Origin: Mesostigma viride
Taxonomy: Eukaryota; Streptophyta; Mesostigmatophyceae; Mesostigmatales; Mesostigmataceae
NCBI GenBank assembly: GCA_009746045.1
Contig: RPFO01000076.1
Coordinates: forward strand, 5,007,275 to 5,071,274
Direction: 5' to 3'
Length of the DNA: 64,000 nt
Shown here: positions 41,963-51,649 of the stretch, piece after piece
Layout: every line of letters begins with the position of its first letter
Numbering within the stretch: position 1 is the first letter of the stretch
Translations under genes and position numbers: made by a program
The notes under the pieces: model-generated
What the model was told of the DNA's origin: nothing
Seen by the model: the letters and a program-made list of their open reading frames with translations, nothing else
Databases searched by the model: none

Positions 41963-43325
41963 CGACTTGGACACCTACGGTGGTTACCAGTGGGCTTACC
42001 CTCCGCCTCTGGGCATCATGGCTTCGGATGCCCTTACGGTTGAGTACCCTGCCGCGCCCGGTGCTACGTACGGTGCGGTGCACCTGTAGCCCATCCTGTT
42101 TGCCCGCCGCCCAGTGCCTCTTCCGGGCCATGGCCTGGACTCCCGTGGTCATCCTCCCCCTCGGGCTAGTGAGTATCTAGAGACGTTTGGGTCGCGACAG
42201 TTGTCGCGTTTGCGTGCCATATCATCCTGGACTGGTCATTACCGCTACTTGGAATGCATCCACTATCAGCAGTAATCATGTGTGAGATATGCCACCTTAG
42301 AATGAGAATGAAAGGTGCGGTCCTTTATGGCACCGCCACCTTCATGACAGGCAATCCGGCCCAACCAGCCGATTCTTGAGACCATGCTTTATCATTAAAG
42401 CAACCAAAAGACATTTCAATTCCAATGAGATACATGACGAATTACAAAGAGTGTCGAGTTGTAATGTTGTAGTTATAAGAGCAGCTGTGAGGCCCCTTGG
42501 GTGACGCCACTGCAGGCCCCTTGTGGCGGCAGTGCGTGTGTTCCCGACCTAGTTCCTACTGGCATTCTTGCCAACGACGACCAGGGTGCCCGAAGGCCCT
42601 GTCCCTTGTCTCGTTCTCAGTCTTACACACATTCTTAACAAAACCAATACATTGTCATATCCGTCAGTCCATCCTCATGGCAACTGACTGCATGCAACCA
42701 CTCACGGGGGCTGCTCCGGGCTGCTCGAACTATTTCACCCCATGAAGACAACAAACCAGTTGTGAGGGAGAGAAACGGACGAACAACGACCACCATGGTT
42801 CGTTGCTCATCCTTCTATACTGCTCAAAGCTCAAGCCTGGCGGCTGGCGCCACTAGCGCCACTTTAGACATCAGCCAATCATAACATTGTCTAATTTCCG
42901 ACAAGCTAAACTTCAAGCTTTATCTGTCAAGCGAACACAAATATACAAGGGCAAATCTATCGGCTATGCCAGGCACCGCCTGGGGCTTCCTTGCATTTGT
43001 GTCTGGTGTCCCACGTTGAAATCCTGAAATTGCACATCTGCTCAGTGCCTCGCCGGCTTGCTGCGTACCAGCATTCGGCAAACTGCCCTTGTGACGAATG
43101 TCAGTGAAATTCAGGTCCGCCCAAAAGTTCCGTCAGCAAATTCAGCGGACTTGGCGCGTGAGTACAATTGAGATCCGCGGCGTCAGTACCGGGCCGCGGT
43201 ATAGCAACCCGCACAAGGCTGCGGACGTCAGAATTACGCTAAAATCTGAATTGCGGACGTGATAGATCACGGACGCGACACAGTGTGCTCGTCGGTGGCG
43301 CTCACGTGAGATCCGGCACATCAGA
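41963..43325. other. No clear gene
   Basis: The first 280 bp keep a coding look in a shifted frame (YGGYQWAYPPPLGIMASDAL; YLETFGSRQLSRLRAISSW), apparently the tail of the preceding ORF. From 42280 to 43310 the composition changes and I see no ORF, repeat end or RNA gene. It may be an insertion whose ends I cannot find. Confidence 0.35.
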
Positions 43326-43577
43326 TTGTGGCCGGGTAATGTGGAGCCTCTGCTAGATCTGTTCTTCCCGACGGGTCTGCGACATCGGATCCAGTATCAG
43401 CGCCTACTCCTTCGGGCTCTCTGTTTGATCGCGGTAGAGCCTTTCCTTCGGCTCTTTGCCTGTGGCTTCTTGGACTGGGCTCGGGGCCAGGTGGTCCTAA
43501 CTCAGTATAGGTACTACTGGGCCTTCCTGGGTCTTTTTGGATGTCCTGCTGGCCTCGCGTGGTACCTACCAGACTGA
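43326..43577 (+). CDS. Small hydrophobic ORF near the G1 3' end
   Basis: 83 residues, MWPGNVEPLLDLFFPTGLRH then QRLLLRALCLIAVEPFLRLF and YYWAFLGLFGCPAGLAWYLP. Two hydrophobic stretches could be membrane segments. It ends about 370 bp before the polypurine tract and may be the tail of a longer, broken ORF. Function unknown. Confidence 0.3.
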   Translation: MWPGNVEPLLDLFFPTGLRHRIQYQRLLLRALCLIAVEPFLRLFACGFLDWARGQVVLTQYRYYWAFLGLFGCPAGLAWYLPD

Positions 43578-43943
43578 TGGCAACTAGATAGAGGGCCTTA
43601 GGCCCGACCTGAGGGTGTTGTCCCTCCGGTATATAGAGTCGCCCACATATTCTGGCCAGTTGGTTGGTCGTTCTTGGTCCCTGGTGTTGACATTGTTCAC
43701 TCTGTGTGTCCTGCCCAGTGCCGTTCCTCCCGGCAAGGCCTCCGTGCCAGGCAGTTAGGGGATCCTCCCACCAGGCTTGGTGCTGGTTAACCCTACACCA
43801 CTCGGGGTGGAACCGAGTTAACTTGTTGGTGCTTTGTACCTTGGATGGCTTGTCGATTGTGTTGGATTTGTGTTGGGTGCGTTAGGTTATTCCTACTCCT
43901 TTGGTTTCCTCCCTGTACGTAGGGAGAGGGCTCCCTACCTTTG

Positions 43944-43955
43944 TGGGGGGGGAGG
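43944..43955 (+). other. Polypurine tract of G1
   Basis: GTGGGGGGGGAGG-type purine run directly followed by TGTTACG, the start of the 3' LTR. This is the plus-strand priming site expected in an LTR element. Confidence 0.75.
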
Positions 43956-44273
43956 TGTTACGTCGCGTAACTTTTGTTGTTGTTACGGACGTAAATTAGG
44001 TCCTTTGTTGCCTCAGCCATTCCGGAGCAGTTCGCTGACTTTCCTAGGCTTACGTGTAGTTAGGACCTTTTGGCCGGTCGGTACCGGGCCTTGTGACGTG
44101 GCAAGTGTACAGTGTGGTGGTTCGGTGCAGTCGCGCCGCGCTGCGTACTTTAGTAGTGGTCCTTTTATCTTGCGTGTGAACCTTGTGGACGTGCGTTGGT
44201 CCTGTAGGCGAGGGTCGATGTCGGCCCGAGCATACACGCCTGTCGGCGATCATTTATGCAGCAGTTGTCCTTC
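43956..44273 (+). repeat. G1 3' LTR, left part
   Basis: Starts TGTTACGTCGCG and runs to GCAGTTGTCCTTC, where the methyltransferase element is inserted. Its continuation is 58113-58368. Last four bases CTTC are the target duplication. Confidence 0.8.
44270..44273. other. Target-site duplication CTTC, left copy
   Basis: CTTC at 44270-44273 and 58109-58112 flank the element at 44274-58108. Joining the flanks across one CTTC gives CCTTCGTGAATGGCACTCGG, which aligns with CCCTCGTGTTGTCACTCGG of the 5' LTR near 17432. Confidence 0.85.
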
Positions 44274-44417
44274 TGTCGCGTCTGCGTACCACAATCTCCG
44301 GCGCCACCATGGCGGCAGCCTGGCCATGCTCAGCTTTGGTAAAACCCAAATGAGCTGAGCTGACGTGCCTGCCTTAACTGCATGCCCGGTGGGGTGGGCG
44401 AGGACCTGTCCCATGAT
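44274..44417 (-). repeat. Terminal repeat A, outer copy (empty TTAA site)
   Basis: Plus strand runs TGTCGCGTCTGCG to CCCATGAT. Contains GCCTTAACTGC at 44371-44381, the empty form of the TTAA element site occupied in the inner copy. Confidence 0.85.
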
Positions 44418-45588
44418 TAGTCTCTTCGAGTAACGAAAGGAGGGCTCTCAGCCGAGGACAAGGAACTGTCCCTCGTGCCTGATGACCACCTTATTGCCTC
44501 CCCTGCTATAGAATACTGCTTTCACAACACACACTTTGCACAGTCTGATGATGAAGCCGCACATGCGGAATTTATTGAGAAAGTTATTACAATTACAACA
44601 CGTTGATAGTCTCAATATCGATGCACTCCATGCTCACGAGCCCGCAGTTAGGCAGCGCTCCATGACATGCTACTGGCCTTGCTTCCAAGGAAAGGGAGAA
44701 ACACGAAGGCCACTAACGAGAGACTCGAAGAGACTACACGCTACGTGAGAGTCCTCTTCGACTATGAACCAAACCATTCGTCATGCCACACGCATGACAC
44801 ACGCCACACTTGTCAGTCCAGCCAGGAATGCCCAAACTATCTTGCTGCCTGAACCATGCAAATAGAAACTGCATTCCAGTTGCCGTCCTGGCTTTCTACC
44901 ACACATGCCAACAAAAGCAGGAAGGCATCCCGACAAATCTAAATTGCTACCCTGTTGCCGATCTCATCTCCTAGAGGCTCCGGCATTTCTGTCCCTGGGA
45001 ATGTCCGGCATTGAGTCACGACCACCAAGGTCGAAGCATAATATCCTTCAAACAATCTGCACGCTCACACCTTGCGTGTGAGTGGCCCAGCAAACATTGC
45101 TTCTAATCTTTCCTTTCTAGAAAAAATCCCTTTGTAGGGCTGCCAGCGATTTCGCATTCATTCCAGCGATCTGGCTCCGCACCGCAAATTGTCCTTTTCC
45201 ATTTTCTGTCCAGTCCTCATAACGTTGACCCGCTATTCTACACCACAAAGACACCTGGCCTGTCAATAGCCTCGGCGCTGTTGAAGTCCAGCAGTCCAGC
45301 TCCAGCTCCAGCTCCAGCTCCAGCTGTCCACTAACTCGCGTATGATCCTCTCGACGCTGTGCACTTGTGCTGCCGTCCGCTCAAGTACGTCTGTGCTGCG
45401 CGCCCAGCCGTGCCTGGCCCGGCGCGCGCGCACGTGCACTTTCGTCCGCTCTTATGCTGTAAGTGCTAGTGTCCCCCCCCCGGTCACTAGCCTTTGTCGA
45501 AAATGCGCAGAATTTAACAAATTCCTTGCGCACGTCACCGGTCTTGTGCATAGTGGGCGCCCGGATGACACAGCTCGCGTCCGTGACA
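44418..45588 (-). repeat. Terminal repeat B, inner/3' copy
   Basis: 1171 bp from TAGTCTCTTCGAG to CGTCCGTGACA on plus. Contains a (CCAGCT)n hexamer run at 45298-45325. The plus strand carries a protein-like frame (SAEDKELSLVPDDHLIASPA; YCFHNTHFAQSDDEAAHAEF) of unknown origin at about 44453-44590; a single-base deletion relative to B at 57106 shifts it. Confidence 0.85.
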
Positions 45589-45590
45589 GC

Positions 45591-47986
45591 TGTCGCGTCT
45601 GCGTACCACAATCTCCGGCGCCACCATGGCGGCAGCCTGGCCATGCTCAGCTTTGGTAAAACCCAAATGAGCTGAGCTGACGTGCCTGCCCACCGGGGTC
45701 CGGACACACCGGAATTATTTCGCGCCAAAAAATTCGCGCCGGTACCCGGCACGTGAAATTGTGGTGCACGATGCGCGTAACCCTTGCGCCAAGTTGGCCA
45801 TGGCGACGTGCGTTAGGTAATAAATGCAGTAATATGGCAATAAGACCGCAGAAAATTATGCAGATGCGTCAAATCAAAGTTTCATCATGATCTTGCGTTG
45901 CCGAAGATGCATTATTGACGAGATCGATGCCATTTTTCATCCGCGTTTGCGAGGGGGTCTGGCCCGGAAATCTTGCCGCAACGAATAAGCAGCAATACAT
46001 GCCTACAGCGATAATTACAAAGGTTCTTAGTCCCTAGCGATGCAGAAAGCAACGTTCATTAACGGGGAGATTGAAAATGTTAAAGAACCTTTTATTTTAT
46101 TACTTTTCCTCGTCATTTTCGGAAAGAAAACGCCAGGTCCTGCTTTATGCGCTGTCAACCCGTCCATGGGTGGCTGGCATTTCTTGCGCGCCTTGTCAGG
46201 AAAGATAGCATGCCATTGTACGTCTATTATCCAGTGGTTACCCCCGAAGTCTATTGCGTTTAGAAATCCCTTTATTCTAAGCTTTCAGCACGGTTTCCTG
46301 GAAGGGTGCGTTGTTTTGTTCGCCGCTTGCTGCATGCACGTCTCTAGTTTTCCGGCAGCTTTCAACCGATTCGCTTACGTTATGCGTGGCAAGCTCTGAA
46401 ATCCTGTCTAGGATTGGGTAATATCAAGGTAAGCTGCTACGTTAATGTAATGATATATGGAAGGATTTGGATGGCAGAGTGCTTATATTGCATATTCAAC
46501 ACGTACCCCGGCATGCCTCGAGGGCGGCATGCAACAAGCTGGCGAGCATATGAACCGTGCGTCTCAACGTGCTGGGAAACAAGGTGGCTATACTTCTCTT
46601 GCTGGCCATGCTTTGTATATGTGTAAGCTATGCTTACGTGTGTGTCCTCTTTAGATTTGTGGATCACAGCCACTATGCTTCACAATCAATGTGCTCTCAA
46701 GGATGCTAGCCATGCTTATGAGGATGGCTGCAAGCCATTTCTCTTATGGCTTTGCTGTATTTTGTGTTTGCGCTTACAGTTCTGTTTTGTTGGTTGGTTT
46801 TTGAACGGGGTGATGTGAACCTGCAGGGTTAGAACATTGTGTTATTATTGCTGGTTGATTGAGGCATCATCCTCTACTCTAAGTCAGCATAGCACGTGTA
46901 GATGAGCATGCTGTTTATGCACCTTATTGTTGAGCATGGTTTACAACCATGGTGAGGTGTGGGGTGTGGCTAGCATGTACGAGTCACCCATCTAATCCCA
47001 CATGTTTCTGTTGCTATTGAACGTTGCTTGGGCCTCTAAACATTTCTGTTATTACCAATGAAGATTGCCAACTATGCTACCATAGTGTGGTGCTGCATGC
47101 TATGAATGACCTCTCTAGTACTCAAGGCTCATGCTCAGCTTGATCCTGCATTTGGTGGCTGTTTGTATAACTCAATTGGCAGCCGTCTATGTTAGGATTC
47201 TGATGATTTGTGGTGGGCAGGTGATGAAAAGGGTTATGTTTGAGCTCATGCCAGTCTATACTAGGGTTGAGGGGTGGCAGTTGAGGACACTAGTTTATGC
47301 CATCAGTCTAGCTCAGAATGACCTGAATTTTGATTCCAAGATAGTTTGCATGATAAATAACTTGCTGGCACCTTGTTTGCCCCACTTGGTGGTGGGCAAG
47401 GTTGTGATTGGTGCAGCCATTTGGAATAAAACCGTATTTTCGTGCATTTTTTTTTTCATACAAAAGAACATAACTGTTCACATACGTGGTCAGAATGAGC
47501 TGAAAATTGGTCCCATTGATATTCCCACCCTGTGGAAGTTATTTTTGACTCCCTGGGCCCAACCCATGCGTATTTGATTTGATTTTTTTTTTTTAGTCAC
47601 AAAAAAGACGTATTTTTCGGTAAACTGCATAAGTATGCCCAGACGTGCGATTTTGGTGCTGCAAATTAGCTCCATTCTTTGGTCTGGGTGGGGATTTGAC
47701 AAAAATGTGGTGTTTGGTCCACAAGTGTGGGGGGGTTGTCCAAGGCAATCCGTGCTGTTAGGGGGTGTGCGCGCTAAAAATAGCTCCGTGCACATGTATG
47801 GTGATGGACCTTGAACTCAAAAAGTAGCCAGATGCATGCCCAAGGGTCATATTTATGGCCCCCCATCATAATTTGCATTGCCAGAATGGGTATTGAGTGC
47901 AAAACATGTGTATTCAATTTGGGGGGGTTCAGGTGTGTCCGGACCCCTGCATGCCCGGTGGGGTGGGCGAGGACCTGTCCCATGAT
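45591..47986 (-). repeat. Terminal repeat A, inner copy, interrupted by a TTAA element
   Basis: 45591-45690 matches 44274-44373 and 47947-47986 matches 44378-44417 without differences. The inserted block lies exactly where the outer copy has TTAA. Its high-coordinate end (CATGAT) abuts a pyrimidine run that is the polypurine tract on the minus strand. Confidence 0.85.
45691..47946 (-). mobile_element. TTAA-family DNA element with 16-bp perfect terminal inverted repeats
   Basis: GGGGTCCGGACACACC at 45695-45710 and its exact inverse at 47932-47947. Next to the left repeat are TTATTTCGCGCC and AAAAAATTCGCGCC words and, further in, GTTGGCCATGGCGAC, inverted relative to the same blocks at 16880-16975, so this is a member of the TTAA family in reverse. 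The flanking TTAA itself is missing: CACC on the left, nothing on the right. About 2.2 kb of AT-rich interior has no convincing gene; the longest frames (47131-47577 plus) show no domain. Confidence 0.7.
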
Positions 47987-47998
47987 TCCCCCCCTCGC
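47987..47998 (-). other. Polypurine tract of the methyltransferase element
   Basis: On the minus strand GCGAGGGGGGGA precedes repeat A. This is the expected plus-strand priming site, so reverse transcription should place the upstream LTR boundary at the start of A. Confidence 0.65.
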
Positions 47999-48014
47999 TG
48001 GCTCTCATGGCTCC

Positions 48015-49544
48015 TCACATGGCCAGCGACCGTGCCAACACCACAGCAGCTAAGGAAATGGTGACGCTACTGGTTGCGAAACGGGCAGCGACACAAACTG
48101 GGCAAAACCACTGGCCCGCTGGCACGGTGGTGAGCGCTGGCTGCAAGCAGTGCATGTGCCACCCACAATTACAGTGATCACACAGCAACATGGTATCCCC
48201 CTGGTCTACTCGATGGCAAACCTGACACTGTGCGTCCTTGACCCGCCTGGCCGTGTGCGGGGCGAGGGCAGGCAATAAGTTGGGCAACGAACACGGACTG
48301 AGGTTGCTTACGTTATCGGTGGTGCGACTGCCGTCGACGCCCTCCAAAATGGCGACCCCAGATGGCTTGATGGCGACGATCCGCAAGATGGTCGGCCCCG
48401 CAGTCACGTCAAGAGTGTCGGTCAGCTGCGTGCGGAGAAATACGAACTGCCCCGGACGAAAATGCAGCTGACGGGCCATGTAAGCGCCCCCCCGGCGCTG
48501 AGCGTAGCGCAGGGTATCTCGGTGCTGGGCGATGAACAAGTTGTTCATGGCGATGGGCATAACCTTGCGGAAAGTAGCCGCCCGGGCGGTCACCTCAGCC
48601 AGAAACTGACTGGCGTTGTCAAACGCCATAGGGGTGGGGTGTGCACTCTGCGCCTCCGTGGGGAGCAAGGGTGCGCGCCCAAACAACAGGAAATACGGGG
48701 AGAAACAGGCGAGCGACTCCTGGGGTGACATTCGGTAACCCATGGCTATCCACGCCAGTTCACGATCCCACATAGTGAATGATGCTGACTGCAGGCTCCA
48801 CTTGCGCAAAGCCTGCTTGACAGTCTGCACCAATCTCTCAGCCAAACCATTGGCCTGAGGATGCTCGCGAGAAGTGCGACGGTGATCAATGAGACATGCA
48901 TCCAACAATTCCTGAAATTCCCCACGAAACTCCCCGCCCTGGTCGGTGACCACCTCCGCGGGGGCGCCAAACCTGGCGATGATGTCGGCGAAGTGCTTGG
49001 CGGTGGTGGCGGCCTGCTTGTCAGCAATGGGGATGAGCTCGACCCACTTGCTAAAACTTTCGACACACACCATGACATACTTGTGGCCATCTGCACTTTC
49101 ATCAAAGGGCCCACACAGGTCTACGTGCCAGCGGTAGAAGAGCCCTCTGATGGGTAGGCTCATCAATTCTTTCGCATCGTGGTCCACATTGAACCGGGCC
49201 TTCACCCGGGCACACTGCGCGCAGCGAGCGACGACCTGCGCGACTGTGGCACGCATGCCGTTCCACCAATAAGAGGCGCGCACTAGCGCCAAAGTGCGGT
49301 TACCACCCAGGTGGCCATACCGCTCATGGGCTTGCTGGACGATGGCGACCCGCTTGTGAGGCGGCGGCACCACCACTTTGCGCTTGCCGATCATTTTGTG
49401 GAGGACCCCGGCATCCCACGAGTAGGTGACCGCCCTATGTTGCACCCTATTCAACTCAGCGTCACGCTGGGCTGAGGACCAATCAACCGGGGTGGGGTGA
49501 GAGCTATCCCTTGGACCTGCTCCAACACACGCCCATCGAGCCAC
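48015..49544 (-). CDS. Ty3-type integrase with C-terminal PHD finger
   Basis: 509 codons as opened; coding sense probably starts near residue 13 (DSSHPTPVDWSSAQRDAELN), where it overlaps the RT ORF in another frame. Zinc finger H73/H78/C108/C111. Catalytic core D142 (WHVDLCGPF), D201 (VTDQGGEF) and E236 (HPQANGLAERLV), giving DD35E. Residues 355-405 (RPGQFVFLRT; GPTILRIVAIKPSGVAILEG) form the small C-terminal beta domain. Residues 440-484 are a complete C4HC3 PHD finger (C440 C443 C455 C458 H463 C466 C481 C484). Integrases of chromoviruses carry a chromodomain here; a PHD could likewise steer insertion to modified H3 tails. No chromodomain is seen. Confidence 0.88.
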   Translation of the reverse strand: MARWACVGAGPRDSSHPTPVDWSSAQRDAELNRVQHRAVTYSWDAGVLHKMIGKRKVVVPPPHKRVAIVQQAHERYGHLGGNRTLALVRASYWWNGMRATVAQVVARCAQCARVKARFNVDHDAKELMSLPIRGLFYRWHVDLCGPFDESADGHKYVMVCVESFSKWVELIPIADKQAATTAKHFADIIARFGAPAEVVTDQGGEFRGEFQELLDACLIDHRRTSREHPQANGLAERLVQTVKQALRKWSLQSASFTMWDRELAWIAMGYRMSPQESLACFSPYFLLFGRAPLLPTEAQSAHPTPMAFDNASQFLAEVTARAATFRKVMPIAMNNLFIAQHRDTLRYAQRRGGAYMARQLHFRPGQFVFLRTQLTDTLDVTAGPTILRIVAIKPSGVAILEGVDGSRTTDNVSNLSPCSLPNLLPALAPHTARRVKDAQCQVCHRVDQGDTMLLCDHCNCGWHMHCLQPALTTVPAGQWFCPVCVAARFATSSVTISLAAVVLARSLAM

Positions 49545-51640
49545 ACATCACCCATGTTGCATTCCACTGTGAGATGGCCAACCAACACCACCTGGAGTGC
49601 TAGGTATCGTGCCAAGGTATTGTCAATGTCAAAGGACGGAGAATTACCTTCCTCCAACGCGAGGAGGCCAGCGGCAGGGGTGAAGGGAGAAGGGTGAACT
49701 GCATTGCAGCTTGCCGCAAAGTCTGCGACTGTATACTCGACTGCGCGCCAGTCTGCCTCGGCGTCGGCGTCAGCGAAGCCTGCAGCATTAACAAAAACCA
49801 CAGACCCAGGCGAGCTCTCGGCCCCTAGGGCCCGCGCACCAGTGTTGTCAACAGTGGTTGGTAGAGCATACCTGGACAGGACGTCCGCGTTGGAGTGATC
49901 CACACCTGGCCGATGGACGATTGTCAGGTGGTACTCCTGAATGATCATTGCCCACCGGGCCAGCTTACCCGTGAGTTTGTCGCTGGTCATCAACCACAAT
50001 AAGGGCTGGTGATCAGTGACAAGTGTGAACACCCGCCCAAAGAGATATGGCCTGAAGTGCTTGATGGCCCACACAACGGCTAACGCTTCCCCCTCGTAGG
50101 AAGAGTACCGACTCTCGGCAGAGTTGTTACTCCGACTAGCGTACGCGATAACATGCTCGCGCCCCGCATCGTCCTTTTGTGCTAGCACAGCCCCTAGGCC
50201 TACCTTGGACCAATCGGTGTAAAGAATGAAGGGCAGAGCATAGTCGGGGGCGCGTAGGATAGGAGCGGCAGTCAGTTCCTGTTTGATGGTATCGATGGCT
50301 CGCTGCTGAGCCGGACCCCACGCCCAGACATTGCCCTTCTTCAACAACTCAGTCAGGGGTTTGACTTTGGTGCTGAAATTCTGAATATATCCTCGATAAT
50401 AGCCAGCTAGCCCGAGATACGCGCGCACCCCCGAGATGTCGATGGGCACTGCGGCGTTGCTGATGGCTTCCACTTTGGCTGCCTCAGGGGTCCGGCCACC
50501 TGGTACAATCTGATGACCAAGAAACCCTATGGTCTGTTGGGCGAACTTGCACTTTTCAGGGTGCAGCCGCAGGTTGGCCTTATCTAGGGCGATCCGAACC
50601 TGATCGAGGTGAGCTAAGTGCTGGTCAAATGTCTCGCTAAAGACAATGACATCGTCTATGTAGCAGGCTGCAAATGGCAACCCTGCCAGCACCTGGTCCA
50701 TGGCACGTTGGAACACCGCACTAGCGTTGCGATGTCCGAATGGCATGCGAACCCACTCGTACAGACGGGTCCCACCCCAAAAGGCCAGCTTGCGCTGATC
50801 TGCCTCTACGACCTTGATCTGATGGAAGCCGCTACGCAAATCTAGCGACGACACATACTTGACCTGGGGAGATATTTTATCCAAAACATCATCGACCCGA
50901 GGCATGGGGTACCTATCAACAGGAGTGTGCGCGTTCAGCTGACGCAGGTCAGTGGCCATGCGCATACCTGTCCACTCGCCTGTGATGGTATCCTTCTTGG
51001 GTGCGACCACCGTGGCAGCTGCATAACTGGAGGATGAAGCGCGGATGATCCCAGCTGCCTCTAGCTCTCGACAGTTAGCATCTACGAATTCCAGCTCAGC
51101 CAAGCTCAGCCTATGCTGCCGCCTGAATAAGGGCTGATCCGTATCTAGTGGGACCCCCATGCAGCCCCCGTTGTAGCACCCTAGTTCTTCACTGCTGAAA
51201 GCGAATACTGAGCGTGCAGAATGCAACCAGTGCTCCATAGCCTTGCGTTGCGTGGCGGTGAGGTGCTCACCTATGGCCCATATGTGAGAGGCAGCAGGAT
51301 CTGCGACTGCGGCACTCCTACTGTCGACACAAGGCCCCCGGACAGCGGCATCGTGGAAAAGGGAAAATGCGGCTACACCGGGTGTGACGCTCACCTGCTG
51401 AATGGCACGGACTGCGCGACCGACCGATTGCTGCAGGGTGGGCGCTCCAGCGAACACCGTGCTGGACAACAAGGACGTCATGAGGATAACGCTCCATAGT
51501 TGAAGCAGCCGCGATCTCCATGGCGACCCAGTGCCGCCGGACGCTGTTGGCCGGACACCAGCCGCGTGGGCACTGACAGGCGGTGGCGGTGTGGGGATAT
51601 CTCCCCCACCCTGGCGCACTTGCATTGCGGCCCGCAGAAC
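49451..51640 (-). CDS. Ty3-type reverse transcriptase and RNase H
   Basis: Part of an 877-codon frame that opens at 52084. Its first ~150 residues complete the methyltransferase. A hydrophobic stretch (LLQLWSVILMTSLLSSTVFA, residues 193-212) follows. RT motifs: YPMPRVDDVLDKIS, YVSSLDLRSGFHQIKVV (motif A), LYEWVRMPFGHRNASAVFQR (motif B), CYIDDVIVFS (catalytic YIDD, 475-478), KCKFAQQTIGFLGHQI. RNase H: ILYTDWSKVGLGAVLA (Asp), SYEGEALAVVWAIKHFRPYL (Glu), TLVTDHQPLLWL (Asp). The frame ends about 150 residues after RNase H, overlapping the integrase frame by 94 bp. Confidence 0.9.
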   Translation of the reverse strand, partial: VLRAAMQVRQGGGDIPTPPPPVSAHAAGVRPTASGGTGSPWRSRLLQLWSVILMTSLLSSTVFAGAPTLQQSVGRAVRAIQQVSVTPGVAAFSLFHDAAVRGPCVDSRSAAVADPAASHIWAIGEHLTATQRKAMEHWLHSARSVFAFSSEELGCYNGGCMGVPLDTDQPLFRRQHRLSLAELEFVDANCRELEAAGIIRASSSSYAAATVVAPKKDTITGEWTGMRMATDLRQLNAHTPVDRYPMPRVDDVLDKISPQVKYVSSLDLRSGFHQIKVVEADQRKLAFWGGTRLYEWVRMPFGHRNASAVFQRAMDQVLAGLPFAACYIDDVIVFSETFDQHLAHLDQVRIALDKANLRLHPEKCKFAQQTIGFLGHQIVPGGRTPEAAKVEAISNAAVPIDISGVRAYLGLAGYYRGYIQNFSTKVKPLTELLKKGNVWAWGPAQQRAIDTIKQELTAAPILRAPDYALPFILYTDWSKVGLGAVLAQKDDAGREHVIAYASRSNNSAESRYSSYEGEALAVVWAIKHFRPYLFGRVFTLVTDHQPLLWLMTSDKLTGKLARWAMIIQEYHLTIVHRPGVDHSNADVLSRYALPTTVDNTGARALGAESSPGSVVFVNAAGFADADAEADWRAVEYTVADFAASCNAVHPSPFTPAAGLLALEEGNSPSFDIDNTLARYLALQVVLVGHLTVECNMGDVWLDGRVLEQVQGIALTPPRLIGPQPSVTLS

Positions 51641-51649
51641 ATACCCAAC

